Assembly: GCA_964461135.1 (NCBI GenBank)
Contig: CAYWTB010000107.1
Coordinates: forward strand, 1 to 14,908
DNA length: 14,908 bases
Direction of reading: 5' to 3'
From: RQOF01 sp964461135
GTDB lineage: Bacteria; Calditrichota; Calditrichia; RBG-13-44-9
The first letter of the stretch is position 1. Each line of letters opens with the position of its first letter. Below, one piece after another: positions 5,886 through 13,137 of the stretch. Made by a program: the position numbers and the translations under genes. Under the pieces are notes generated by a model that was not told the origin of the DNA, did not search any database, and saw only the letters and a list, made by a program, of their open reading frames with translations.

Positions 5886-7700
5886 ATGATTATCAGGAAC
5901 CGATGTTTTTTGACCGTTTTAGCCATGGCAATCTTTTTATCTCTGAACGGCTATCTGGCTGCCAAAAGCTATTCAATTGACAAAATTGAAATTCATGCAC
6001 GGATTCAACCGGATGGGAGTATGCAGATCCGCGAAGCTAGGACTTATAACTTCCGGGGAAATTTTTCCTGGGCAGATTACCGGCTGCCACTTCCCGGGAT
6101 TGGCACCATCCAAAATTTTTCTCTGGGAGATGAGCACGGCGAATATACGGAAAGCACCTCACAGCAGCCGGGAACCTACTACCGGGAGGATAGCAACAAT
6201 GAATTTTATGTGCGCTGGTTTTACCGGATAAAAAATGAAAAGAAAATCTTCACCCTCAACTACCTGGCAACAGATGTGATTAAACGTTACGATGACATCG
6301 CCGAATTATACTTCAAGTTCGTAGGCAGCGCCAATATGATCCGCATCGGGACGGTATCAGTTACTATTCAGCTGCCGGAAAGTGCCAGCTATCCGGAAGT
6401 GAGAGCATGGGCTCACGGGCCACTATGGGGGGATGTTCTGTTCCGGGGAGGCGACATTGTCATGATGGTCAGCCCGCTTCCCTCCGGTCAATTCTGGGAA
6501 GCACGGGTAGTTTTTCCAGCGCAGTGGGTATCCCGGTCAACTTCAATTATCCCCGAAGACCGGCTTCAAACCATTTTGACACAAGAAAAACTATGGGCCA
6601 CCCGTGCAAATGAGGAACGGCAACTCGCCAGGGAGCAGCTGCAGAAGCGGCGGGAAAGAGACTCGCAGGCCTGGAATTATGCCATCATTATTTCTCTGAT
6701 CGGAATTCTTGGTTTCATTTTAATTTACCTGCGTTTTGGAAAAGGATTCTCCGTTCCTTACCACGAAAACATTTCTTCCGAACTTCCTGCGGATGAACCA
6801 CCGGCCATTACCAGCGTCCTTTTTTTCAACAAGCAGGTATATGGTGCGGCCATGACCGCCACCATCTTCGATCTGGCACGCCGGGGATACCTGCGCATCG
6901 ACCAATCCTCTCTGCCGGAAAAAAAATGGTGGGGCACTCGCCCGGCACATTTTAGCTTGATAAAAACCTCACCACAACACCCCGGAAAACCGTTGCTCGA
7001 TTATGAAAGCAATTTAATACAATTTATTTTTGATGATCTGGGCCAGGGGAATTCCAGTGTGGATTTTAAAACATTTTCAAAAAAGCGTTCAAAAGTACAG
7101 AGATGGTTCAGAAAATGGAAAGAGCTGGTAAAAGTTCATATTTTTGACCAGCCTTATTATGAAAAATCCAGCAAAAAAGGAACGGTCTATGCGGTAATCT
7201 TATCTCTGCTGATTATAGCCGGGAGTGTACTCATTTTATTATTCATGGGGAATCCGGGAATTTTGGCCATTATCTGTGGTTCCGTCCTTTTCGGGCTTTC
7301 TTTCACCGTTCTGAGATACACCCGGGAGATTAAATTGCGCCGTAAGAAATTGGCCGCACTACAAAAATACCTGAAAAAATATGTTTTCCTGCAGAACACC
7401 AGCCAGGAAGCCTGGAGCCAGAATATAGACTCTTATCTTATTTACGGTATGGCACTGGGATTGGGAAAGAAAGAAATTGAAAAAATAATCATGACTGTGC
7501 CGGAGGATCAGCAGCGGGCCTATTTCCCCTGGTACCACTACCCGGCGGGTGCGCATGTCACTCCGGCAGATTTTGCATCTGCGGTATCCAGCATGGTATC
7601 GGTTGCTTCCAGCACGGTAAGTTCCTCTACCGGTGCGGGGGGTGGTGCCTCCGGAGGGGGCGGTGGAGGGGGGGGAGGTGCCTCCGGTGGAGCCGGATGA
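5886..7700 (+). CDS. DUF2207 domain membrane protein
   Basis: The protein has 604 aa and starts after a good ribosome site (GAGGAGAG). The signal peptide is residues 1-26, ending at LAA. Residues 27-215 form the extracytoplasmic DUF2207 domain; YSIDKIEIHARIQPDGSMQI...TYNFRGNFSWADYRLPL is its characteristic opening. A charged, probably coiled segment (225-262) precedes a membrane helix (263-283). A cytoplasmic region (285-430) includes FNKQVYGAAMTATIFDLARRGYLRI. Two further helices follow (434-454 and 456-477), then a region with LQKYLKKYVFLQ and YLIYGMALGLG, and finally a Ser/Gly tail with nine consecutive glycines, typical of this family. The function is unknown; envelope or stress-related roles are only guessed. 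It is probably cotranscribed with rdgB (28-bp gap). Confidence 0.9.
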   Translation: MIIRNRCFLTVLAMAIFLSLNGYLAAKSYSIDKIEIHARIQPDGSMQIREARTYNFRGNFSWADYRLPLPGIGTIQNFSLGDEHGEYTESTSQQPGTYYREDSNNEFYVRWFYRIKNEKKIFTLNYLATDVIKRYDDIAELYFKFVGSANMIRIGTVSVTIQLPESASYPEVRAWAHGPLWGDVLFRGGDIVMMVSPLPSGQFWEARVVFPAQWVSRSTSIIPEDRLQTILTQEKLWATRANEERQLAREQLQKRRERDSQAWNYAIIISLIGILGFILIYLRFGKGFSVPYHENISSELPADEPPAITSVLFFNKQVYGAAMTATIFDLARRGYLRIDQSSLPEKKWWGTRPAHFSLIKTSPQHPGKPLLDYESNLIQFIFDDLGQGNSSVDFKTFSKKRSKVQRWFRKWKELVKVHIFDQPYYEKSSKKGTVYAVILSLLIIAGSVLILLFMGNPGILAIICGSVLFGLSFTVLRYTREIKLRRKKLAALQKYLKKYVFLQNTSQEAWSQNIDSYLIYGMALGLGKKEIEKIIMTVPEDQQRAYFPWYHYPAGAHVTPADFASAVSSMVSVASSTVSSSTGAGGGASGGGGGGGGGASGGAG

Positions 7701-7748
7701 TAAGCTTCAGTCACTTTTAATCTTGTAAAGTTATGAGAGAATTGCGGT

Positions 7749-8561
7749 ATGTTTGATAAATTTGCGGAGTATGATCCCATATTACAGGCATTCATAGCCA
7801 CTTCATTCACCTGGGCAATAACAGCCCTGGGGGCTGCAGGTGTGTTTTTGGCCAGGAATATTCCCCAGAAAGTAATGGATGGCATGCTGGGTTTCGCCGG
7901 GGGTGTGATGATCGCTGCCAGTTACTGGTCGCTGTTGGCACCGGCTATTGAAATGTCCGAAGGTGGAACAATCCCTTCCTGGACACCGGCTGTGGTTGGT
8001 TTTCTTCTGGGGGGCATTTTTTTAAGATTATCGGACAGGCTTCTGCCTCATCTTCATATCGGTTTTTCTCCGGAAGAAGCCGAAGGACCTAAGACCAGCT
8101 GGCGACGAACCACCCTGCTGATTATGGCTATTACCATTCATAATTTTCCGGAAGGACTGGCCATAGGTGTGGCGTTCGGGGCAGTAGCAGCCGGTCTGCC
8201 GAGTGCCACCCTGGCCGGCGCAATTGCCCTGGCTATCGGCATCGGTATTCAGAATTTTCCCGAGGGCCTGGCCGTGTCCATGCCCCTGAGGCGCGAGGGC
8301 CTGTCACGCTGGAAGAGCTTTTTTTACGGACAATTGTCTGCCACGGTAGAACCCATTGCCGGTGTGCTGGGAGCGGCAGCGGTGCTGATTTCTCAACCAC
8401 TCCTTCCCTATGCCCTCAGTTTTGCCGCGGGTGCCATGATTTTTGTGGTGGTGGAAGAAGTGGTTCCGGAATCACAAAGACAGGGTAACACCGATCTGGC
8501 AACCATGGGAGCAATGGTGGGATTTACCGTCATGATGACCCTGGATGTGGCCCTTGGCTGA
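7749..8561 (+). CDS. ZIP family divalent metal transporter, GufA type
   Basis: The 270-aa inner-membrane protein has about eight helices. It imports Zn(II) or related divalent cations. The binuclear metal site is visible as HNFPEG (131-136) in TM4 and QNFPEG (168-173) in TM5; the second motif has Q instead of H, as is common in GufA-type bacterial ZIPs. Other family marks are GFAGGVMIAASYWSLLAPA (48-66), SATVEPIAG (197-205) and VVEEVVPES (234-242). The short cytoplasmic loop between TM3 and TM4 (103-116) is acidic and not histidine-rich. GAGAG nine bases before the ATG serves as ribosome site. The upstream DUF2207 gene is 48 bp away, so shared transcription is possible. Confidence 0.93.
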   Translation: MFDKFAEYDPILQAFIATSFTWAITALGAAGVFLARNIPQKVMDGMLGFAGGVMIAASYWSLLAPAIEMSEGGTIPSWTPAVVGFLLGGIFLRLSDRLLPHLHIGFSPEEAEGPKTSWRRTTLLIMAITIHNFPEGLAIGVAFGAVAAGLPSATLAGAIALAIGIGIQNFPEGLAVSMPLRREGLSRWKSFFYGQLSATVEPIAGVLGAAAVLISQPLLPYALSFAAGAMIFVVVEEVVPESQRQGNTDLATMGAMVGFTVMMTLDVALG

Positions 8562-8648
8562 TGAAGAATTGATTTATTTTATGATAACTTTTTGATACCG
8601 AGTATATTATCTTTGGTGTTCCAACTCTCAATCAACAGGAGATAAGCG
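8562..8648 (+). promoter_or_regulatory. Possible promoter region of the universal stress gene
   Basis: An AT-rich 87-bp gap follows the ZIP gene. TATATT at 8603-8608 resembles a -10 box and lies 40 bp before the start. No good -35 box sits at the right distance, although TTGATT and TTGATA occur nearby. AGGAGA six bases before the ATG is a strong ribosome site. Confidence 0.3.
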
Positions 8649-9497
8649 ATGATTAAACGCATTCTGGTTCCGCTGGACCCTTCCCCCTACACTGAAACCG
8701 CTCTTGAAATCGGAACCGCCATTGCAGGTCTTTATGATGCCGAATTGACCGGACTGGTAATTCTGGATCTGCCGGGCATTGAAAAATCCATTGGACCCAT
8801 CCCGCTGGGCGGTCTTTATTATGCAGACCGGATTGAAAAACAGAAAGAGAAAGAAGCACATGACCGGATTCATTCCCTGCTGGAAAAATTCGGAGAGAAA
8901 TGTAAAAAAGAAGGGGTGCGCTTCCGCGAAGCTGAACAGCAGGGCAGTCCCAGCGACCGGATTTTACAGGAAGCCCTCTTCTATGATGCCATAATCATCG
9001 GAATGCGAACCTACTTTCACTTTGAAACCAGCGAAAAACCGGGCGATTCCCTGGAAAAAATCATGGATGAAACCATTACACCCATATATGCTGTTCCGGA
9101 AAAATTCACGTTGCCCAGTACCCCGGAGGAAAAAATCCGGGTACTTTTAGCTTTTGACGGAAGCCTGCCCGCCGCACGGGCCATGCAGCGATTTGCCCAT
9201 CTGGCACGACCGGATTTCTTCGAAGTGACCATTCTCATTTCGGAAAAGGATAAGGCCAGGGCACAATATTATCTCAACCAAGCGGAAGCTTATCTTGCCA
9301 GCCACGGCATAGAAAAAATTCATAAAAAATGGATTGAGGAAGATATAATAGACGCTCTGGAAGAGACTTATCTGGACTGGGCTCATGTGGTGGTGGTGGG
9401 AGCGCACTCCAAAAGAGGTATGTTTGGATTCAAGGTGGGAAGTCTCACCACCCATCTGATTAAAGCAAATAAAAAACCCATGCTGATCGGCCAGTAA
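8649..9497 (+). CDS. Tandem universal stress protein (two UspA domains)
   Basis: The cytoplasmic protein has 282 aa and two Usp folds. Domain 1 (1-150) opens with IKRILVPLDPSPYTETALE. Domain 2 (about 162-282) opens with IRVLLAFDGSLPAARAM. Usp domains that bind ATP carry G-2x-G-9x-G(S/T). Domain 2 has GAHS followed by nine residues and GS (251-265), so it is close to the rule with S for the second G. Domain 1 has only GMRTYFHF at the same place, with no GS, and has probably lost nucleotide binding. Residues 60-90 are highly charged and helical. Such proteins are linked to starvation, redox or metal stress, but the specific trigger is unknown. A strong ribosome site and the 87-bp upstream gap suggest it may have its own promoter. 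Confidence 0.92.
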   Translation: MIKRILVPLDPSPYTETALEIGTAIAGLYDAELTGLVILDLPGIEKSIGPIPLGGLYYADRIEKQKEKEAHDRIHSLLEKFGEKCKKEGVRFREAEQQGSPSDRILQEALFYDAIIIGMRTYFHFETSEKPGDSLEKIMDETITPIYAVPEKFTLPSTPEEKIRVLLAFDGSLPAARAMQRFAHLARPDFFEVTILISEKDKARAQYYLNQAEAYLASHGIEKIHKKWIEEDIIDALEETYLDWAHVVVVGAHSKRGMFGFKVGSLTTHLIKANKKPMLIGQ

Positions 9498-9525
9498 AAA
9501 AATTAATCCTGACTGAACTCTGGGC

Positions 9526-10098
9526 ATGAAATATTCCAAAGATTTATCTGTTTCCATGAGCAAGGCCAATTACTGGAGCCTTTTGTTTGCAATACCTCCG
9601 GCTGTTTTATTCATTGCTGTTTACCTCCTGATCTGGGGAAAACATGACCTGCAAACGGCCTGGCAGTTAATCGGGCGGAGGTGGTTGATTTTCGTTTTAA
9701 TACTGGCTGCCGCTATTTTCCTCCATGAATTCATTCACGCTCTTACCTGGATGTATTTCGGCAGAAAACCTTTTTCCGCCATGCGGTTTGGGTTTAACCT
9801 GAAAGCTCTCTCACCGTATGCTCATTGTAACGAACCGATGACTGCTCATGTCTACCGCCTGGGCGCACTCATGCCCGGCCTACTTCTGGGCATTATCCCG
9901 GCTCTGGCCGGTCTGATTTCCGGAAACGGACTTTTAATGTTATTCGGTGTGTTGTTTACGGTAGCGGCCGGCGGTGATATGCTGATCCTCTGGCTACTGC
10001 GCCAGGAACCGGCATCCGCCTTGGTGATGGACCACCCTACTCATGCCGGATGTCTGCTTATCCAGCAGGATTTCCCGGAAAACGGAAATATTAAATAG
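9526..10098 (+). CDS. DUF3267 membrane zincin (putative metallopeptidase)
   Basis: The 190-aa protein has about four membrane helices (roughly 17-36, 52-70, 112-132 and 136-158). HEFIH at 67-71, inside AAIFLHEFIHALTW, is the zinc-binding HExxH motif. AAGGD (147-151) matches the position of a third ligand in this family, and the C-terminal DHPTHAGC (164-171 or so) is also a family mark. DUF3267 proteins are predicted zincin-like peptidases with an active site at the membrane; no substrate is known for this one. The start at 9526 has no clear ribosome site. An internal ATG at residue 11 is an alternative, and the N-terminal residues do not settle it. Confidence 0.85.
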   Translation: MKYSKDLSVSMSKANYWSLLFAIPPAVLFIAVYLLIWGKHDLQTAWQLIGRRWLIFVLILAAAIFLHEFIHALTWMYFGRKPFSAMRFGFNLKALSPYAHCNEPMTAHVYRLGALMPGLLLGIIPALAGLISGNGLLMLFGVLFTVAAGGDMLILWLLRQEPASALVMDHPTHAGCLLIQQDFPENGNIK

Positions 10099-10145
10099 AG
10101 GACAATTGAGCCGGACAAAAACCGGTGCGCTAAAGGTAATCTTAA

Positions 10146-10478
10146 ATGACAAAAAAGAGAGAGAATCCGCTGGTTTATTCTACCGCATCCGGAAAGGTTA
10201 AACCCTCCGGGCCGGCAGCGGCGAAAACAGTGGCCGGAAGGCAAACTGTGTATCTCTGGCGGGAGGTGAAGGGACGGGGTGGTAAAACGGTTACTACCAT
10301 CAGCGGGCTGGCCGCAAGTTCGGAAAAAATCGTCGGCCTGGTAGCCGAGCTAAAAAAAATTTTGGGGAGTGGAGGAACAGTAAAAGATGGCATTATAATT
10401 ATTCAGGGAGATCACCGGGACCGGCTGAATGAACTTTTGGCAGCTAAAGGTTACCTGGTAAAAAATGCGGGCGGCTGA
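10146..10478 (+). CDS. yciH: SUI1/eIF1-family translation factor (YciH-like)
   Basis: The 110-aa protein has a variable N-terminus (1-35) and a SUI1 domain (about 35-107). RGGKTVTTISGL matches the R-x-GK-x-VT-x-I-x-GL element. GSGGTVKDGIIIIQGDHRDRLNELLAAKGYLVK is nearly the full C-terminal family signature. Archaeal and eukaryotic homologues act in start-codon selection on the small ribosomal subunit. The bacterial YciH role is less certain, with initiation fidelity or stress translation proposed. AAAGG lies nine bases before the ATG. The next gene begins 3 bp after its stop, so the two are probably cotranslated. Confidence 0.95.
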   Translation: MTKKRENPLVYSTASGKVKPSGPAAAKTVAGRQTVYLWREVKGRGGKTVTTISGLAASSEKIVGLVAELKKILGSGGTVKDGIIIIQGDHRDRLNELLAAKGYLVKNAGG

Positions 10479-10481
10479 TGG

Positions 10482-10880
10482 ATGTTTCATCGGTCGGTGG
10501 CGATTATCCGGGGAAAAGAAGTAATATTACGCCATATGAAGCATGAGATTAAACTGAACAGGCAGCTGTTCTGGACATTCAATGGCGGGGAAGCAGACCG
10601 TTTTGGGTTTTTTAAAGAAGAGGAACGCCGCAAAATTCGGGAAATCGAACGGCAGTTCGATTCGGGAACCGCTTATAACTATCACCGCCTTAATAAAGAA
10701 CTGGACAGCTCTGACTGGAACCGCTTTTACCGGGCACTCTCAGATAAACTTTTCCGGCAGTTTGACTATCTGGTTGTCAGGGCCGATGGCAGGATTTTCG
10801 GGATTAAAAACCATTCCCGGCACCTGCTTCTTACCGATCCATCCGCTTATACTGCTGCTCTGACCGTTTCGGAAAACTAA
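10482..10880 (+). CDS. Hypothetical protein
   Basis: I do not recognise this 132-aa protein. It has no signal peptide or membrane helix. The middle (40-90) is rich in charged and aromatic residues (RFGFFKEEERRKIREIERQF, then WNRFYRALSDKLFRQFDYLVV) and is probably helical, followed by a short strand region (RADGRIFGIKNHSRHLLL). The start at 10482 is 3 bp after the SUI1 stop. An ATG at residue 19 (MKHEIKLNRQ) is a possible alternative, since the first 18 residues look less constrained. Its codon use resembles the neighbours, and an unbroken frame wedged between two family genes supports it being real. Function is unknown. Confidence 0.65.
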   Translation: MFHRSVAIIRGKEVILRHMKHEIKLNRQLFWTFNGGEADRFGFFKEEERRKIREIERQFDSGTAYNYHRLNKELDSSDWNRFYRALSDKLFRQFDYLVVRADGRIFGIKNHSRHLLLTDPSAYTAALTVSEN

Positions 10881-10925
10881 CATACCTTTAAATACCACTC
10901 TCTTTTAAAACTGGAAATTCACCCC

Positions 10926-11255
10926 ATGATTTTAAAAATCTTTCTGTTTATTGTGCTGGTCTGGTTGCTGATTGAGGTGATTGAACACATCATCATTCCG
11001 CTGGCATGGTTGCTGTTCAGGAAAAAATCGGGGGATTCCCGGCGCCGTCAGGGTGAAATGAACGGCCAGGTTGCGGTGGTCCGGGAATGGCGGAAAAATA
11101 AAGGCCTGGTGGAAATTCGGGGTGAATACTGGAGTGCATTCAGTGAATCCCGTTTTAAACCGGGACAGGAAGTATATGTCAAAAAACGGGACGGCCTAAA
11201 GTTACATGTAATACCTTACGAGAATAAAAACGACATCAAAGGCATTGTTTCGTGA
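10926..11255 (+). CDS. NfeD-like membrane protein with OB-fold domain
   Basis: This short protein has 109 aa. An N-terminal hydrophobic segment (3-31) anchors it in the membrane, followed by a basic linker (32-43). Residues 44-98 match the NfeD C-terminal OB fold: GEMNGQVAVV, GLVEIRGEYWSAFSESRFKPGQEVYVKKRDGLKLHV, following the G-x-V...GxWxA...I-x-G-x-x-V-x-V-x-x-x-x-G-L-x-L-x-V pattern. NfeD domains usually partner with stomatin/flotillin-like proteins in membrane quality control, but no such partner is seen here. Its stop overlaps the GTG start of the diguanylate cyclase by 4 bp, so the two are translationally coupled, perhaps as parts of one envelope function. Confidence 0.85.
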   Translation: MILKIFLFIVLVWLLIEVIEHIIIPLAWLLFRKKSGDSRRRQGEMNGQVAVVREWRKNKGLVEIRGEYWSAFSESRFKPGQEVYVKKRDGLKLHVIPYENKNDIKGIVS

Positions 11256-12499
11256 CTTTCAGGTTAATATTAAAATTCTTTGTTCCGGGCAGTTTGATAT
11301 TTATCGCTGCCATCATTTTTTTACAAGTGGACACTTTTATGCCCCTGTTGCCCGGGATTATCCACATCTATACCTATGGTGTGCTCATTGTTGGAATCTT
11401 TCTGGGATGGCGGTTCAGCCGCAGCCGACTGATATTTACCCTACTGGTTCTGGCTTTTACCGAAATAATTCTTCGGCGCCTTACTTTTGACCCGGCAGAT
11501 GAATTAATGTTAGATCTGATCATTTTTTACATTCTTACTTTTCTTGTCCCGCTCAATATTATGTTTATTGCTTTCATAAGAGAGCGCGGTATACTGACTC
11601 TAAGAGGTATTGGAAGACTGGGACTGATATGCATTCAGCCATTCTTTATTTATACCCTGATCCATAACCGTTATCTTGGGATATTCGATATACTGAACAC
11701 CCAATTTATCAAAATTGCCTACCTGGATTCACTTTCTATCCCTCAAGCATCAATGCTGATTTATCTGGCAGCAGCAATTTTCATGGTTTTTAATTTTTTT
11801 TTCAAGAAAGATATCATCGAGGGAGGATTCTTCTGGACATTACTTTGTACATTTCTGGCATTTCTGCCGGGGAAAACTACACCCCAAACATCATTTTACC
11901 TGGCAACCGGCGGATTTATTCTCATCATGTCTATTCTGGAATATTCTCACAATGTGGCTTTCCGGGATGAATTAACCGGTCTTCCCACCCGCAGATCCCT
12001 TAACGAAATTTTCCTTAAACTTCCCAACCGGTACAGTCTTGCCATGGTGGATATCGATTATTTTAAAAAGTTTAATGATCTCTATGGCCATGACGTGGGA
12101 GACCAGGCCCTGCGCATGGTTGCCAGCAAATTGATGAAAATAAATGGAGGTGGAAAAGCCTTTCGATATGGGGGAGAAGAATTTACCATTGTTTTTCCCG
12201 GAAAATCAGTCAACGAAACACAGGAATATGTGGAGCTTCTGCGTAAATCCGTTGAATCTTCCCCTTTTTCTATCCGCAGTTCCAAAAGACCCCTCAATAA
12301 ACCGGACAACCTGAAGAAAGCTCCCCGCTCCTCAAAAAAGGTTCCTCTCACGGTAAGTATTGGATTGGCGGAGCGGGACGAAAATCATAACACCCCGGAA
12401 GATGTACTGAAAGCGGCGGACGAGGCTCTTCTGCGCGCCAAAAAAACCGGACGGAACAAGGTACGCATCTTCGGAAAATTGCACGCAAAAGTAACATAA
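11252..12499 (+). CDS. Membrane-bound diguanylate cyclase (GGDEF domain)
   Basis: The 415-aa protein starts at GTG 11252, overlapping the NfeD stop (GTGA). About seven or eight helices (within residues 5-230) form an integral-membrane sensor region of unknown ligand. The GGDEF domain (about 238-408) has RDELTGLPTRRSL, MVDIDYFKKFNDLYGHDVGDQAL with the metal-binding Asp residues, and YGGEEF (306-311), the active GGEEF form. It should make cyclic di-GMP from two GTP. The RxxD inhibitory site before GGEEF is absent (NGGG instead), so product inhibition is probably missing. A basic insert, KRPLNKPDNLKKAPRSSKK (345-363), sits between the GGEEF helix and the last strands. No partner phosphodiesterase (EAL or HD-GYP) is in the window. 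Confidence 0.93.
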   Translation: MTFRLILKFFVPGSLIFIAAIIFLQVDTFMPLLPGIIHIYTYGVLIVGIFLGWRFSRSRLIFTLLVLAFTEIILRRLTFDPADELMLDLIIFYILTFLVPLNIMFIAFIRERGILTLRGIGRLGLICIQPFFIYTLIHNRYLGIFDILNTQFIKIAYLDSLSIPQASMLIYLAAAIFMVFNFFFKKDIIEGGFFWTLLCTFLAFLPGKTTPQTSFYLATGGFILIMSILEYSHNVAFRDELTGLPTRRSLNEIFLKLPNRYSLAMVDIDYFKKFNDLYGHDVGDQALRMVASKLMKINGGGKAFRYGGEEFTIVFPGKSVNETQEYVELLRKSVESSPFSIRSSKRPLNKPDNLKKAPRSSKKVPLTVSIGLAERDENHNTPEDVLKAADEALLRAKKTGRNKVRIFGKLHAKVT

Positions 12500-12549
12500 G
12501 TTATCTGCTTTCATGATAAGCATTCCGTTTGTTAGAATTTCCCCCCTTT

Positions 12550-12579
12550 GATAAATAGTTTGGGAGGACTCTATTTATC
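12550..12579. repeat. Perfect 9-bp inverted repeat
   Basis: GATAAATAG (12550-12558) and CTATTTATC (12571-12579) enclose the 12-nt loop TTTGGGAGGACT. It overlaps the end of the first C-rich element copy. The arms are AT-rich and there is no T-tract, so it is not a typical terminator for the diguanylate cyclase gene 50 bp upstream. Confidence 0.6.
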
Positions 12580-12687
12580 TCATCTGAAGATGTGGTTGGG
12601 AAATTCTTACAGAAAAAAATATGTTCGTTTAAAAAATAACAATATTTTCATCGTAACGACCGAAATACCTGAAGTCAGCAATGGACC

Positions 12688-12724
12688 AATCTCCCCCCTT
12701 TGACAAAGAGGGCGAGGGGGGATT
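12688..12724. repeat. Palindromic C6/G6 element with a half copy at 12536-12555
   Basis: The element begins AATCTCCCCCCTTTGACAAA and ends GAGGGGGGATT. The outer arms CCCCCC (12693-12698) and GGGGGG (12716-12721) are complementary, and inner CTTTG and CAAAG form a second stem. The left half also occurs at 12536-12555 with 18 of 20 identities, but the G-rich right half is missing there. Palindromes of this type are dispersed in many bacterial genomes and may be miniature mobile elements or remnants. Confidence 0.6.
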
Positions 12725-12800
12725 CTTATTGTAAAAAGAGGATGATCCGGTTGAAACATTTAACCTGCTTAAATCACAAATTTAACCACTAGTTACCAGA

Positions 12801-13043
12801 CACCAATAATCAAAGAAATCAGCCAGATCTATTCATAAGCCACAGATTTCACAGATTACACCAACTATGACTTATTATAAATAAATTAGTTGAGAAATTA
12901 TTTGTGGTTTTATTTAATTGCATAAAAATTTTAAATGTTTTTTTATTCACTGTTTATTAATTATTTCTGTGCAATCTGTGTAATCAGTGGTGAATTCATT
13001 AAGTTATGTATCTCCGTGCACTCAGTGTAATTATTGGTGAATT
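12801..13043. repeat. Nested inverted repeats built on a CAGATT/AATCTG motif
   Basis: Three related pairings stack here. CACCAATAAT (12801-12810) is complementary to 13030-13039. The segment 12840-12861, with CACAGATTTCACAGATTACA, matches the complement of 12969-12990 at 19 of 22 positions, across 107 bp of AT-rich DNA. Segment 12969-12996 is repeated directly at 13016-13043 (24 of 28 identical, 47-bp period), each copy ending GGTGAATT. The arrangement suggests a decayed foldback element or repeat cluster. It ends about 95 bp before the potassium channel start. Confidence 0.65.
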
Positions 13044-13137
13044 TTTCAGGTTAAGATAAAAATATTTCATTTCAACATTTGATCGCTGCTGGAATTTTGC
13101 TTAGTTTTGGAACAACAGGACAATATTCTGCTTAATA

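Larger units (their letters stand above)
12500..13137. other. 638-bp repeat-rich gap without a gene
   Basis: I find no protein-coding gene with family support. The gap carries two copies of a C-rich element (12536-12555 and 12688-12724), a perfect 9-bp inverted repeat (12550-12558/12571-12579), a CCTGCTTAAATCACAAAT motif (12764-12781) shared with the region after the potassium channel gene, and a nested inverted-repeat region (12801-13043). A 37-codon frame from the ATG at 12589 to about 12702 runs into the C-rich element and is probably chance. Confidence 0.7.

Noticed and set aside
7538..7885. Minus-strand frame with a proline-rich stretch
   Set aside because: The prolines are the complement of the glycine tail of the DUF2207 gene, and the frame runs across two supported genes.
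12589..12702. 37-codon frame with a GGAGG in the hairpin loop upstream
   Set aside because: It is short, ends inside a palindromic repeat, resembles no family, and the GGAGG is too far from the ATG.
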